Assembly: GCF_004361835.1 (NCBI RefSeq) | Contig: NZ_SNWD01000003.1 | Location: 302,099-366,098 of the forward strand | DNA length: 64,000 nucleotides | Source of the DNA: Stakelama pacifica | GTDB taxonomy: Bacteria; Pseudomonadota; Alphaproteobacteria; Sphingomonadales; Sphingomonadaceae | Direction: 5' to 3' | Shown here: positions 26,216 to 35,787 of the stretch, piece after piece | Position numbering within the stretch: the stretch's first letter is position 1 | Layout of the letters: each line of letters begins with the position of its first letter | The notes under the pieces: generated by a model | Seen by the model: only the letters and a program-made list of their open reading frames with translations | Told to the model about the DNA's origin: nothing | Databases searched by the model: none | Position numbers and translations under genes: made by a program

Positions 26216-27694
26216 CTAAGCCTCCCCGCCCTGCGACTGGCTCTGCCGCTGTACCGGTGCGCCATCGTCGAGCAGCACGAAACTGTCCTTGGTGCCGCCG
26301 CCCTGACTCGAATTGACGACCAGCGATCCTTCTTTCAGTGCGACGCGCGTCAGCCCGCCGGGCACCACCTGCGGCTTGCCCTTGCCGGTCAGGATGAAGG
26401 GACGGAAATCGACATGGCGCGGCGCGATACCGCTCTGGGTGAAGGTCGGCACGGTCGAAAGCGCCAGCGTCGGCTGGGCGATATAGCGTTCGGGCTCTGC
26501 CTCCACCGCTTTGCGGAAATCGGCGATCTCCTCGCGCGTTGAAGCAGGCCCCACCAGCATGCCGTATCCCCCCGATCCGTCGACCAGCTTCACCACCAGT
26601 TCGTGCATATTGTCGAGCACATAGCCAAGCGCATCGGGTTCGCGGCAGCGATGCGTCTCGACATTGGGAAGCCGCGCTTCCTCACCGGTATAGAAGCGAA
26701 CAATCTCAGGCATATAGCTATATATCGCCTTGTCATCGGCAATGCCGTTGCCGGGCGAGTTGATCAGCGTGACATTGCCCGCACGATACGCCGCCATGAT
26801 CCCCGGCACGCCCAGCATGGAATCGGGACGGAATACGAGCGGATCGAGGAAATCGTCATCGATCCGCCGATAGATCACATCGACGCGCACATAGCCGCCG
26901 ATCGTGCGCATATAGACCACATCGTCATCGACGAGCAGGTCGGCGGGCTCGACCAGTTCGATCCCCATCGAATCTGCGAGATAGCTATGCTCGTAATAGG
27001 CCGAATTGAAATGGCCGGGGGTCAGCACGACGCAGACCGGGTCCGCCTCCCGCCCCACGGGGGCGACCGATCGCATCGTACCGTGGAGCATGTCGGGATA
27101 GCTGTCGACCGCAGCGACGCGGAATTCGCGAAACAATTCGGGGCATAGCCGAAGCATCGCCTCGCGATTTTCGAGCATGTAGGACACGCCGGACGGGGTG
27201 CGGGCGTTATCCTCCAGCACGAAGAAATCGTCGGGCCCGGTTCGCACCAGATCGATGCCGCAAATATGCGCCCAGACCTGATGCGGCGGACGAATGCCCG
27301 CAACTTCGGTGCGGAACTGCGGATTGCGGAAGATCAGTTCGGGCGGAAGAATCCCCGCCTTCAATATTTCGCGCTTCCCGTAGATATCGTTCAGAAAAGC
27401 GTTGATCGCCCTTACCCGCTGGATCAGCCCTTCAGAAAGCCGGCGCCATTCGTCAGCGAGGAAGATACGGGGAACAAGATCGAAAGGAATGATTCGTTCG
27501 GATGCTTCCTTGTCGCCATATACCGCAAAGGTAATTCCCAATTGGCGAAAGGTCGCTTCGGCCGATTGCAGTCTTCGTTCAAACTCTTCCGATTCAGTAC
27601 TTTGCATCCACGATGAAAGCGCGGAAAATTCGGCACGCGGATTATCAGGACTGCCATGGCCCCAGATTTCGTCGAAAGCGCGCGATCCGATCAT
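26216..27694 (-). CDS. Circularly permuted type 2 ATP-grasp protein
   Basis: The product has 492 residues from the ATG at 27694, which has GGGAG 5 nt upstream; longer in-frame starts exist. Family landmarks are AINAFLNDIYG, HICGIDLVR, EDNARTPSGVSYMLENR, LTPGHFNSAYYEHSYLA and DGSGGYGMLVGP. These proteins are thought to form peptide-like amide bonds using ATP. It is the first gene of the ATP-grasp/alpha-E/transglutaminase operon. The product is unidentified, but the conserved trio suggests synthesis and trimming of a peptide or protein tag. Confidence 0.88.
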   Translation of the reverse strand: MIGSRAFDEIWGHGSPDNPRAEFSALSSWMQSTESEEFERRLQSAEATFRQLGITFAVYGDKEASERIIPFDLVPRIFLADEWRRLSEGLIQRVRAINAFLNDIYGKREILKAGILPPELIFRNPQFRTEVAGIRPPHQVWAHICGIDLVRTGPDDFFVLEDNARTPSGVSYMLENREAMLRLCPELFREFRVAAVDSYPDMLHGTMRSVAPVGREADPVCVVLTPGHFNSAYYEHSYLADSMGIELVEPADLLVDDDVVYMRTIGGYVRVDVIYRRIDDDFLDPLVFRPDSMLGVPGIMAAYRAGNVTLINSPGNGIADDKAIYSYMPEIVRFYTGEEARLPNVETHRCREPDALGYVLDNMHELVVKLVDGSGGYGMLVGPASTREEIADFRKAVEAEPERYIAQPTLALSTVPTFTQSGIAPRHVDFRPFILTGKGKPQVVPGGLTRVALKEGSLVVNSSQGGGTKDSFVLLDDGAPVQRQSQSQGGEA

Positions 27695-27818
27695 TCCATC
27701 TCCCAAAGTCGCGGAAGCGGGTTTCGGTTCCATGCTGCAACGATTTTGTGCGGTGCACAAGGGCCGTCCGGGTATTTTCTTCGTTATACCTCGCGCGGCC
27801 GTGTCATAATATTACAGG

Positions 27819-29954
27819 TCAGTCGGCCCCGCGGACGCCGGCTTCGGGCAGTCCGGCCAGGATGGCCGGGGTGAGCAGTTGCGGCAGGACGCGAGGACGC
27901 GGATCGCCCGGCGCGTACCAGAGATAGAGCGGGACCCCGGCGCGGTTATGCGCTTCGATGAAGCGACCGAGCTCCGGATCGCCGTCGGTCCAATCGCCGA
28001 CCAGCACCGCGACATCATGATCGGCAAAGGCTTTCGCGACGGTCTGCGTTTCGATCGCTGCCTTTTCATTCACCTTGCAGGTGAGGCACCAGTCGGCGGT
28101 GAAAAAGGCAAAGACCGGACGCCCCTGCCCGCGCAGCTCAGCAAGCTTCGCCTCGCTGAACGGCTGCGCGCCGAGCGAAGCGCCCTCGGTGGTGTGCGAG
28201 GTCGCCACCGGCCGGATGACGAACAGCGCGCCCAGCGCAACCACGCCGAGGATCAGCGCCGGGATCATTGCACCCGCTTTCCCCCGCTGCTGCCGCGTGC
28301 CGCTCCACCACAGGCCGAGCGCGAGCAGCAAGGCAGCGCCCAGCCCAGCCGCCATGCCGTCTGCCCCCGCCTGACGCCCCAATATCCAGCTCAGCGCAAG
28401 CGCGGTCACGAACATCGGCACCGACAATATATGGCGGGCAGTCGCCATCCATGCGCCGGGCTTCGGCAGGCGGCGGCGAAGCGCGGGGATGAACCCGATC
28501 GCGAGGAATGGCAGCGCCAGCCCGACGCCCAGCCCGGCAAAGATCGCCAGCGCGCCATACCAGGGCAACACCAGCGCCGCTCCCAGCGCTGCGCCCATGA
28601 ACGGCCCGGTGCAGGGCGTGGCGATGAACGCGGCAAGCGCGCCGGTGGCAAACGCGCCCGCTTTGCCGCTGTCCGCGCCGCCGCTCGCCATGCGTCCGAC
28701 AAAGGCGGGCATGGCGATTTCGAACAATCCGGCAAGGTTAAGCGCGATCGCGGTCACCAGCATCAGCAGAAAGGCGATGATCGCCGGATTCTGCAACTGA
28801 AATGCCCATCCCGCCGCCGCGCCCCCTGCCCTTAAGCCCAGCAGTACGCCGCCCAGCGCGACACAGGTGAGCACCACTCCGGCGCTATAGGCGAGCGCCT
28901 CGCCACGCGCATGCGCCTCCGTCTCGCCCGCACGGGCAAGGCCAAGCGCCTTCAGGCTGAGGATCGGAAAGACGCAGGGCATGATGTTGAGGATCAGCCC
29001 GCCGAGAATCGCGCCGCCCAGCGCGGTCAGCAGCAGCGCCCAGTCGAACCCGTTTGCCGGACCCGCCGGAACCGCGCCGCGCTTTGCGGTAACGATCAGC
29101 CCCGTTGCGTCCCCGGTCTTGAGCACGCCACCGAACGCATTGCCGGGTGCCTCCCCCGCTTTGGTCGCGATCAGCAACCGGTCGCCGTCGCGCCCGATCC
29201 TTTGCGGCGCTGCATAATCGATCGCACCGCTTTTGAACGGGAAGAACCACGCCGCATCGCCCAGCGCCGCATCGGCCGGAAAGGGAATCGCGATCCGCAG
29301 CGCGCCGTCGCTATCCGTAGCGAAAGCAGCCTGCGACCCCAGCGGCTTCGGCAGCGCCCGGCGCCAGCGGTCGAACCGCGCGCGACGTTCGGGTGAAATT
29401 GCGCCGTCGCCGACGGTCAGCCGGGCGCTCAGCTCGGTCTTTTCGGGCACGCAGATTTCGTTCGTGCAGACGAGATAATCGAGCTTGACCGATATCGGCA
29501 GGGCGGTCCCCGGCTTTGCGTCTTTCGGCACGCTCAGGCGGGTGAGCAGCGCAAACGGCCCTTCATAGACATAATTCATGATGCCGGAGATCGTCAGCGT
29601 CTGCGGCACCGGATATTGCAGATCGCCGACGCTTGCGCCTTCGGGCAGCGTCCATGCCGCACGCGGCGCGATCCCCGCCTCGCCCGGATTGCGCCAATAG
29701 CCGTGCCAGCCCGGCTGCGGCCGCGCGGCGATGGCAATCGTTACCTCGTTGCCCGGCGCAGGCGCATCGCTCTCCGCGACCAGCGCCATCGCGATATGAC
29801 GGCCGCTGCCGTCGAGCTGCGCCTCGGCACGACCCGGAAACAGCAGCAATGCCGCCAGCAATGTCACAATTGCGAAACGCAAGATCGTCAAACCCCCGCT
29901 TGTTCCGGCGCCGTCTATCGAGGATAGCGGCATCCATCCTTCTTTAGCTGTCAT
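27819..29954 (-). CDS. DsbD/ScsB-type thiol:disulfide interchange protein
   Basis: The product has 711 residues; a start at 29933 is equally plausible. An N-terminal signal segment (ILRFAIVTLLAALLLFPGRAEA) precedes a periplasmic domain with YLVCTNEICVPEKTEL. About eight membrane helices follow, with the DsbD core containing MPCVFPILSLKALGL and IATPCTGPFMGAALG (paired cysteines). A C-terminal thioredoxin-like domain has FTADWCLTCKVNE (CxxC). The three cysteine pairs fit electron transfer from cytoplasm to periplasm, which keeps periplasmic thiols reduced. It is divergent from the phosphatase gene; only about 15 bp separate the start codons. Confidence 0.92.
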   Translation of the reverse strand: MTAKEGWMPLSSIDGAGTSGGLTILRFAIVTLLAALLLFPGRAEAQLDGSGRHIAMALVAESDAPAPGNEVTIAIAARPQPGWHGYWRNPGEAGIAPRAAWTLPEGASVGDLQYPVPQTLTISGIMNYVYEGPFALLTRLSVPKDAKPGTALPISVKLDYLVCTNEICVPEKTELSARLTVGDGAISPERRARFDRWRRALPKPLGSQAAFATDSDGALRIAIPFPADAALGDAAWFFPFKSGAIDYAAPQRIGRDGDRLLIATKAGEAPGNAFGGVLKTGDATGLIVTAKRGAVPAGPANGFDWALLLTALGGAILGGLILNIMPCVFPILSLKALGLARAGETEAHARGEALAYSAGVVLTCVALGGVLLGLRAGGAAAGWAFQLQNPAIIAFLLMLVTAIALNLAGLFEIAMPAFVGRMASGGADSGKAGAFATGALAAFIATPCTGPFMGAALGAALVLPWYGALAIFAGLGVGLALPFLAIGFIPALRRRLPKPGAWMATARHILSVPMFVTALALSWILGRQAGADGMAAGLGAALLLALGLWWSGTRQQRGKAGAMIPALILGVVALGALFVIRPVATSHTTEGASLGAQPFSEAKLAELRGQGRPVFAFFTADWCLTCKVNEKAAIETQTVAKAFADHDVAVLVGDWTDGDPELGRFIEAHNRAGVPLYLWYAPGDPRPRVLPQLLTPAILAGLPEAGVRGAD

Positions 29955-29968
29955 TGGAGACGCCTGTC

Positions 29969-31600
29969 ATGCGTTTCACCGCTTTTGCCGCCATTGCCAT
30001 CCTGCTGACGCCTCTTCCTGCCATGGCGCAGCAGCGTGAAGCAAAAAAGCCCGATCTGATCGTTGCGATCTCGGTCGATCAGTTTTCCGCCGATCTGTTT
30101 CAGGAATATCGTCAGCATTTCACCGGCGGGTTCAAGCGGCTGACCGATGGTGTCGTGTTTCCTTCGGGCTATCAGAGTCATGCAGCGACCGAAACCTGCC
30201 CCGGCCATTCGACGATCCTGACCGGCGATCATCCCTCGCGCACCGGCATTATCGCCAATCACTGGATCGACCTTCACGCCGCGCGCGAGGACAAGAATGT
30301 CTATTGCGCCGAGGATGAAACCGTTCCGGGCAGCAATTCCGACGATTACACCGTGTCGGACAAGCATCTGAAGGTGCCGACGCTGGGCGAGCGGATGAAA
30401 AAAGCCAATCCCGCAACCCGCGTCGTATCGGTTGCGGGCAAGGACCGCGCTGCGGTGATGATGGGCGGCCATGATGTCGATGAGCTTTGGTGGTGGGACG
30501 GCAAGCAGTTCACCAGCTATGCGAACCGCAAAGCGCCCGCCGCCGTCACCCGCGCCAATGCAGCGGTGGCGCAGCAGATCGCAACCGCGCAGGCGCCGCT
30601 CCCCCTCTCCCCCTTTTGCGAACGCCATAGCCAGGCGATTCCCGTGGGCGACGGCAAGAGCGTCGGTACCGGTCGCTTCGCGCGTGCGGCGGGCGATGCA
30701 GGTGCGTTCCGCATCTCGCCCGAATTTGACGGCGCGGTGCTGGCACTGGCCGCTGGCCTCATTCAGGACATGCAGCTGGGCAAGGGCAAAACGACCGACA
30801 TTATCGATATCGGCGCGTCGGCGACCGATTATGTCGGCCACACCTATGGTACCGAAGGCAGCGAAATGTGCCTGCAACTGATGTCGCTCGACCGCGATCT
30901 GGGCGATTTCTTCGATTTTCTCGATTCGACCGGTGTTGATTATGTCGTCGTGCTGACCGCCGATCATGGCGGCAACGACCTGCCCGAACGCGAGAATATG
31001 CACGGCATCCCCGATGCGAAGCGAGTCACCGGATCGATCTCGACCAAAACGATCGGCAAGGCGGTCGCCGACGAACTGGGCCTTTCCGAAAACCCGCTGC
31101 ACGGCAGCGGCGTGGGCGACATCTGGGTCGACCCTTCGCTGACACCCGGCATGCGCGACAAGGTGATCGAAGCAGCCGCAAAGCGCTATCGCGCCGATCC
31201 GCAGGTCGCGGCGGCTTTTACCCGTGACGAGATCATGGCGACGCCGATCTCGCACGGTCCACCCGAACAATGGTCACTGATCGAACGCGCCCGCGCTTCG
31301 TACGACCCGCAGCGGTCGGGCGATCTGCTCGTCGCGCTGAAGCCGCGCATCACGCCGATCATCGATCCGACGCACGGTTCGGTCGCGACGCATGGCAGCA
31401 TCTGGGGCTATGACCGCCGGGTGCCGATCCTGTTCTGGCGCAAGGGCATGGCGGGCTATGAACAGCCGCTCGGCGTGGAGACGGTAGATATCATGCCCAG
31501 CCTCGCCGCGCTGATCGATCTGCCGCTCGCCCCCGGCGAAGTCGATGGCCGCTGCCTCGACCTCGATCCCGGCCCGGCAAGCACCTGCCCGGCGAAGTGA
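29969..31600 (+). CDS. Exported alkaline phosphatase family protein (PafA/NPP-like)
   Basis: The product has 543 residues from the ATG at 29969 (GGAGACG 7 nt upstream). A signal peptide ends LPAMAQQ. The nucleophile region is YQSHAATETCPGHSTILTGDHPS, matching the alkaline phosphatase/phosphodiesterase superfamily, with Thr as the usual nucleophile. The metal sites are DIGASATDYVGHTYG and VLTADHGGNDLPE. It probably hydrolyses phosphate esters in the periplasm. Monoesterase versus diesterase cannot be told from sequence. It is transcribed divergently from the DsbD-type gene. Confidence 0.88.
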   Translation: MRFTAFAAIAILLTPLPAMAQQREAKKPDLIVAISVDQFSADLFQEYRQHFTGGFKRLTDGVVFPSGYQSHAATETCPGHSTILTGDHPSRTGIIANHWIDLHAAREDKNVYCAEDETVPGSNSDDYTVSDKHLKVPTLGERMKKANPATRVVSVAGKDRAAVMMGGHDVDELWWWDGKQFTSYANRKAPAAVTRANAAVAQQIATAQAPLPLSPFCERHSQAIPVGDGKSVGTGRFARAAGDAGAFRISPEFDGAVLALAAGLIQDMQLGKGKTTDIIDIGASATDYVGHTYGTEGSEMCLQLMSLDRDLGDFFDFLDSTGVDYVVVLTADHGGNDLPERENMHGIPDAKRVTGSISTKTIGKAVADELGLSENPLHGSGVGDIWVDPSLTPGMRDKVIEAAAKRYRADPQVAAAFTRDEIMATPISHGPPEQWSLIERARASYDPQRSGDLLVALKPRITPIIDPTHGSVATHGSIWGYDRRVPILFWRKGMAGYEQPLGVETVDIMPSLAALIDLPLAPGEVDGRCLDLDPGPASTCPAK

Positions 31601-31710
31601 TTTGGGGGGGGACGGCGCGAACGGTTCGCGCCGCCCCTCATCATGCCGGACCGGGTTCCGGCATCCACCGCGCGGCAAGAGCAGGTGGCGAAGCGTTCGC
31701 GGCACCGCGA
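31601..31710. other. Short spacer with a G8 tract
   Basis: After the phosphatase stop a run of eight G residues lies at 31604-31611, and no clear hairpin with a U tract follows. No gene is seen. Confidence 0.4.
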
Positions 31711-32049
31711 TACGGTTGATCCGAACCTATTAATCCAGAGCGCCACGCCGCCCGCAGCCTCGCACCACGCCGCTCCGCGCAACCATAGCGCCAGACGGTA
31801 GCGGCCCCGGCCTCCGCCGGGGCGACGCATGGTGTCAGCGGCTTATATGCACTGCGATTTCCACAATCTATACACCGCGACTGCAATCGTCGCCCCGGCG
31901 GAGGCCGGGGCCGCTACCATCTGCCACCACCCCAACTCAACTCGCTTTTCCGAAGTGCGCTCGACCGTCGTGAGCCCCGAAGAGGCGCGCCAATCCGGCA
32001 GCGCGCACATCGCTGGATCGCCGCGCGGCTACGCCGCTCGCGATGACGA
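31711..32049 (+). repeat. Dispersed MITE-like repeat, copy C (truncated right end)
   Basis: The stretch starts TACGGTTGATCCGAACCTAT and repeats the inner blocks of copies A and B, including GGAGCGCC-type and CCGCCCGCAGCC segments, CCGGCCTCCGCCGGGG, and CGCTGGATCGCCGCG. It stops at CTCGCGATGACGA without the TTGGTA end. An extra duplicated CAATCGTCGCCCC-like segment lies near 31880. Confidence 0.7.
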
Positions 32050-32128
32050 ATCCTTTGTTCATTCGTAGAGACCGCAACCAGGTTCGACGTCCTGCTGCCT
32101 GCGCTATTCATGAACGGCAGCGCGTCCC

Positions 32129-33082
32129 CTATCGCTGCTCGAACCTGCGCACCCCCTGCCCCAGTCGGTTGTCGGCAACGGCGATCGTGTCGCGGGTTGC
32201 GCTCGCCACAAAGGCGGGGCTCCTCGTCTGCCCCGGCGCGAGCGTCGCGACATTGTCGGTGATCGTCAGCCCGGTCGAGGGATAGTTCCGCGCCTCTGCC
32301 GCGACCATGATGAACGCAGTCCAGTTCTCCTTGTTCGCGCCCTGAACGAAGGCGTTGCGCGCGATCAGGCCGGTTCCGCCTTCGGAAAGGTCGATCATAT
32401 AATTGGTCGCGCTGCCGCGGCTGTCATCGAAACTATTGTCGGTGATCGTCACATGCGGCACGCGCAGCTTCACATAATGCCCGCCGGTGCCGCGTTCGAA
32501 GCGCGAGCGGGTGATCGTCACGCTGCCCTGATTGGCGAGATAGATGGAATGGCTGCAATCGGGCGTCTGGTCGCACTGACCCAGTCCGGAAAAGGTCGAC
32601 CGGTCGATGACGATGCGTTGCCCCGTCGGCTGGCCGCCCAGAATCCCTTCCTGACTGTCGAGAAAGCGCGAATCGGATACCGACAGATCGCCCATCTCCG
32701 TGCGGATGCCCGCTCCGTTGCCGTCCGCCACCCGCATGTTGCGAAAGGTCAGCCCCTCGACCTTCGAACCGCGCCCGCGCAGCACCAGCGCCGCCTTGCC
32801 TTCGCAGGTCGTGCCGTCGAAAATAACGCTTCCCGGCGTCTCCGCGCGGAAGGTGATGACCCCGCCCTGCTGAATCGCGCAGTCATGATAGGTGCCGGGT
32901 GCGATGGTAATGACCGCCACTCCGTCGCGCACCGAACTCACTGCCTCCTGAAGTTTCCAGAACCCCTGATTGGAACCCGAGACCTGAAATGGGGGCGCAC
33001 CCGCCTGCCCGGCCCGGACCGGAGATGCGGCAGCGGCGGCCATGCATATCAAAGCAGCGGAAACAAAATAACGGCGCATCAA
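32129..33082 (-). CDS. Exported right-handed parallel beta-helix protein
   Basis: The product has 317 residues. A signal peptide (ALICMAAAAASPVRA) is followed by repeated beta-strand units typical of pectate-lyase-like helices: VEGLTFRNMRVADGNGAGI, LSVSDSRFLDSQEGI, VTITRSRF, VTITDNSFDDSRG. No catalytic signature of a named lyase family was recognised, so it may bind or cut a polysaccharide or have another surface role. It is transcribed away from the sucrose locus and shares its upstream region (33083-33284). Confidence 0.8.
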   Translation of the reverse strand: MMRRYFVSAALICMAAAAASPVRAGQAGAPPFQVSGSNQGFWKLQEAVSSVRDGVAVITIAPGTYHDCAIQQGGVITFRAETPGSVIFDGTTCEGKAALVLRGRGSKVEGLTFRNMRVADGNGAGIRTEMGDLSVSDSRFLDSQEGILGGQPTGQRIVIDRSTFSGLGQCDQTPDCSHSIYLANQGSVTITRSRFERGTGGHYVKLRVPHVTITDNSFDDSRGSATNYMIDLSEGGTGLIARNAFVQGANKENWTAFIMVAAEARNYPSTGLTITDNVATLAPGQTRSPAFVASATRDTIAVADNRLGQGVRRFEQR

Positions 33083-33191
33083 ATGGCTCCCATGCCGGGC
33101 AACAGCTCTGGATAAGCCATAGCGGAGTGATTGCGAAGCTTCGGTTAAAAATCCGGGACCGGTCCGGTGAGCGCAGGCGAAAAGCGCGATG

Positions 33192-33227
33192 GCAAACGTT
33201 TTCTAAAAACCTATTGCAAACGTTTTC
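33192..33227 (+). promoter_or_regulatory. Tandem LacI-type operator candidates upstream of the sucrose locus
   Basis: The 12-mer GCAAACGTTTTC occurs twice, at 33192-33203 and 33216-33227, with starts 24 bp apart. Each contains the palindrome AAACGTTT with the central CG typical of LacI-family operators. They lie 58-93 bp before the TonB receptor start, and a LacI-type regulator gene closes the locus (41785-42813). Confidence 0.75.
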
Positions 33228-33284
33228 CATATGCGGCATGACAAAATGAAAGCGGGCCGACCCGCACATAACAGGGAGAGGATC

Positions 33285-35783
33285 ATGACGCGTTCCGTTC
33301 GTCGCGCGCTGCTGCTTTCGGCGGCTTTTTTGGGTACCGGCAGCGGCGTTGCCCATGCCGGCACCATCGCCGGTGCCGGGCAGGATCAGCAAAGCGAAGT
33401 AGCATCGACCGATGCGCCGCAGGCCGATGACGCGCTGGGGCTCAACGACATCATCGTTACCGGCACGCGCACCGGAACGCGCAAATTCGAAACCTCATAT
33501 GCGATCACCACGATCGACGATGCGCAGATCGCCGAAAAGGCCCCGCTCAGCGTTGCCGATCTGATCTCTTCCACGCCGGGCATTTATGTCGAGAGTTCGG
33601 GCGGCGTGGTCGGCAACAATGTCTATTCGCGCGGCCTTCCGGCCGATAATTACCGCTATCTGCCGCTACTCGAGGACGGCCTTCCGGTCTGGGAAGAGGG
33701 GGCCGGTGCCTTTACCAATGCCGATGAATTTTTCCGGGTCGATGCCACCGTCGAATCGCTTCAGATCGTTCGCGGCGGCTCGGCGTCGATCACTGCCTCC
33801 AACGCGCCGGGCGGCGTGGTCAATGTGCTGACCAAGCGCCCTACCCGCACGCTTCAGGGCATGGTGAAGGGCGAAATCGGCGACTGGGACCACTATCGCG
33901 TCGACACCAATATCTCCGGCCCGCTGACCGAGGCATTGTCCTTCGTCATCGGCGGCTTTTATCGCGAGGATAACGGCCTGCGTGATCCGGGCTTTACCGG
34001 CAATCAGGGCGGTCAGATCCGCCTCGGCCTGCAATATGACTTCACCGATGGCGGTTCGGCGTTCCTCAGCTATCGCAAGCTCGATGACAAGAATATCTTC
34101 TACACCGCCATCCCGCTGGCCAGCCCGCATCAGGGGCTGCCGGGGCTGGATGCGGGCGACGGAACGCTGGTCAATACCGACTTTGCGCGGCTGACCGTGC
34201 CCGACGGCAATGGCGATTTTTCAAAGCGGGTGAACCTCACCCATGGCGTCCATACCAATACCGACACCTTTACCTTCATCTTCAACAAACCGTTCGGCGA
34301 CGGATGGGAAGTCAATGACCGCGCCCGCTACACCAACGGGTTTGTCGATTTTACCGGCCTGTTTTCCTCCGGTGTCGCGACGAGTCAGGGCTTTCTCGAC
34401 AATGCGCTGACCAAATTGCAGGCCGCGCGTCCCGACACCGTTTCGGCCACCTATGTCGATGCAAAGACCGGAGAGCGCGTCGCAGCAGGCAATCTGGGCA
34501 ACCAGCTCGCGCTGACCGAAAGCATTTTCAACACCTATGTCGACCTGAAAAATGTCATCAACGATCTGTCGGTGACCAGGAAGCTGGACACCGGGATCGG
34601 CACCCATATGCTGACCGCCGGTTATTATTTCAGCCATTTCACCCAGACCCAGACGTGGAACTGGAACGACGTGCTGGTCGAGGGCATCAACCGCCCGCGC
34701 TTTTTCAACGTCATCGGGCTGGATTCGGCGGGTCAGGAAACCGTCTCGCTCAGCGATGACGGGCTGATCAACCTGCACAGCAATCTTCAGCGTTTCCACG
34801 ACAATGTCACTATCAACGCCTTTTACCTGACCGATGCATGGCAGGTGACACCTGCGCTGCGCATCGATCTCGGCATGCGCTATCATCATGTCAGCAAAAA
34901 GGGCACGATTGCGGAGACGACGCGCCGCAATCTCGGCGATCCGACGACATTGGCAGATGATTCGGTGCTGGTCTTCACCGGGACCGAAACTCCCTATCGC
35001 TATTCGACCGGCCAATGGGCCTTTTCGGGCGGCGCCAATTATGAATTCAGCAGCCGCGTAGCCGCGTTCGCCCGTTACAGCCGCAGCTTCCGCGTGACGC
35101 CCGAATTCGCGCAATGGTTCGGCGGGGCACCGGTCGAAAACCGGATCGATCTGGTCGAGGGCGGGCTGAAATACAGCACCCGGCCTTTCTCCGCCTTTGT
35201 CACTTTATTCTACAATAATTTCCCCAATGTCGCCTTCCAGACGCAGGAAGCGGGGCCGAACGGCACGACGATCACCCGCAATGCGAACGCCGCCGCCCGG
35301 TCCAAGGGGATCGAGGTCGAACTGACCGCGCGCCCGGTACGCTTTTTCGACATATCAGCAAGCGGCAGCTATCAGGACATTTCCTATACCGGCTTTTCGG
35401 GCAACAATCTGGAGGGTGATTTTGATTTCAGCGGGAATCAGATCGTACGCCAGCCAAAGGTGATGTTCTCCGTCCGCCCCGCCCTGCACTTCGCGTCCGA
35501 CGCGGTGAACGTGTTCGGCGAAGTCGCCTATACCGGCAAACGCTATGTCGATGTCGCCAACAGCATCGTGCTGCCGTCCTATACCGAGGTCCGGCTGGGC
35601 GCGAACTGGAAGATCACCCCCAGGCTTTCGGCCGAGCTGGTGGCGACCAATCTGTTCAACGAAATCGGCCTTACCGAAGGCAATCCGCGCACCGGATCGA
35701 TCGTCGGGGTGCAGGAGACGGCGTTTCAGGGCCGCCCGATCTTCGGTCGCCGCATTCGCGGCAGCCTGACCTACCGGTTCTGA
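33285..35783 (+). CDS. TonB-dependent receptor, probable sucrose/alpha-glucoside uptake
   Basis: The product has 832 residues from the ATG at 33285, which follows AGGGAGAGG. A signal peptide ends GVAHA. A TonB box-like segment (NDIIVTGTR) and plug domain (YVESSGGVVGNNVYSRGL, VESLQIVRGGSASI) come before a long beta-barrel that ends in the terminal aromatic SLTYRF. It would bring a sugar ligand across the outer membrane using TonB energy. It is the first gene of the sucrose locus, just behind the two operator candidates, and its position matches SuxB in the Xanthomonas sux locus. Ligand specificity is inferred. Confidence 0.88.
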   Translation: MTRSVRRALLLSAAFLGTGSGVAHAGTIAGAGQDQQSEVASTDAPQADDALGLNDIIVTGTRTGTRKFETSYAITTIDDAQIAEKAPLSVADLISSTPGIYVESSGGVVGNNVYSRGLPADNYRYLPLLEDGLPVWEEGAGAFTNADEFFRVDATVESLQIVRGGSASITASNAPGGVVNVLTKRPTRTLQGMVKGEIGDWDHYRVDTNISGPLTEALSFVIGGFYREDNGLRDPGFTGNQGGQIRLGLQYDFTDGGSAFLSYRKLDDKNIFYTAIPLASPHQGLPGLDAGDGTLVNTDFARLTVPDGNGDFSKRVNLTHGVHTNTDTFTFIFNKPFGDGWEVNDRARYTNGFVDFTGLFSSGVATSQGFLDNALTKLQAARPDTVSATYVDAKTGERVAAGNLGNQLALTESIFNTYVDLKNVINDLSVTRKLDTGIGTHMLTAGYYFSHFTQTQTWNWNDVLVEGINRPRFFNVIGLDSAGQETVSLSDDGLINLHSNLQRFHDNVTINAFYLTDAWQVTPALRIDLGMRYHHVSKKGTIAETTRRNLGDPTTLADDSVLVFTGTETPYRYSTGQWAFSGGANYEFSSRVAAFARYSRSFRVTPEFAQWFGGAPVENRIDLVEGGLKYSTRPFSAFVTLFYNNFPNVAFQTQEAGPNGTTITRNANAAARSKGIEVELTARPVRFFDISASGSYQDISYTGFSGNNLEGDFDFSGNQIVRQPKVMFSVRPALHFASDAVNVFGEVAYTGKRYVDVANSIVLPSYTEVRLGANWKITPRLSAELVATNLFNEIGLTEGNPRTGSIVGVQETAFQGRPIFGRRIRGSLTYRF

Positions 35784-35787
35784 TCGA

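Noticed and set aside
31880..32049. CRISPR-like repetition in the repeat copy C region
   Set aside because: The repeats are inverted, of unequal length and not regularly spaced, and no cas genes are present.
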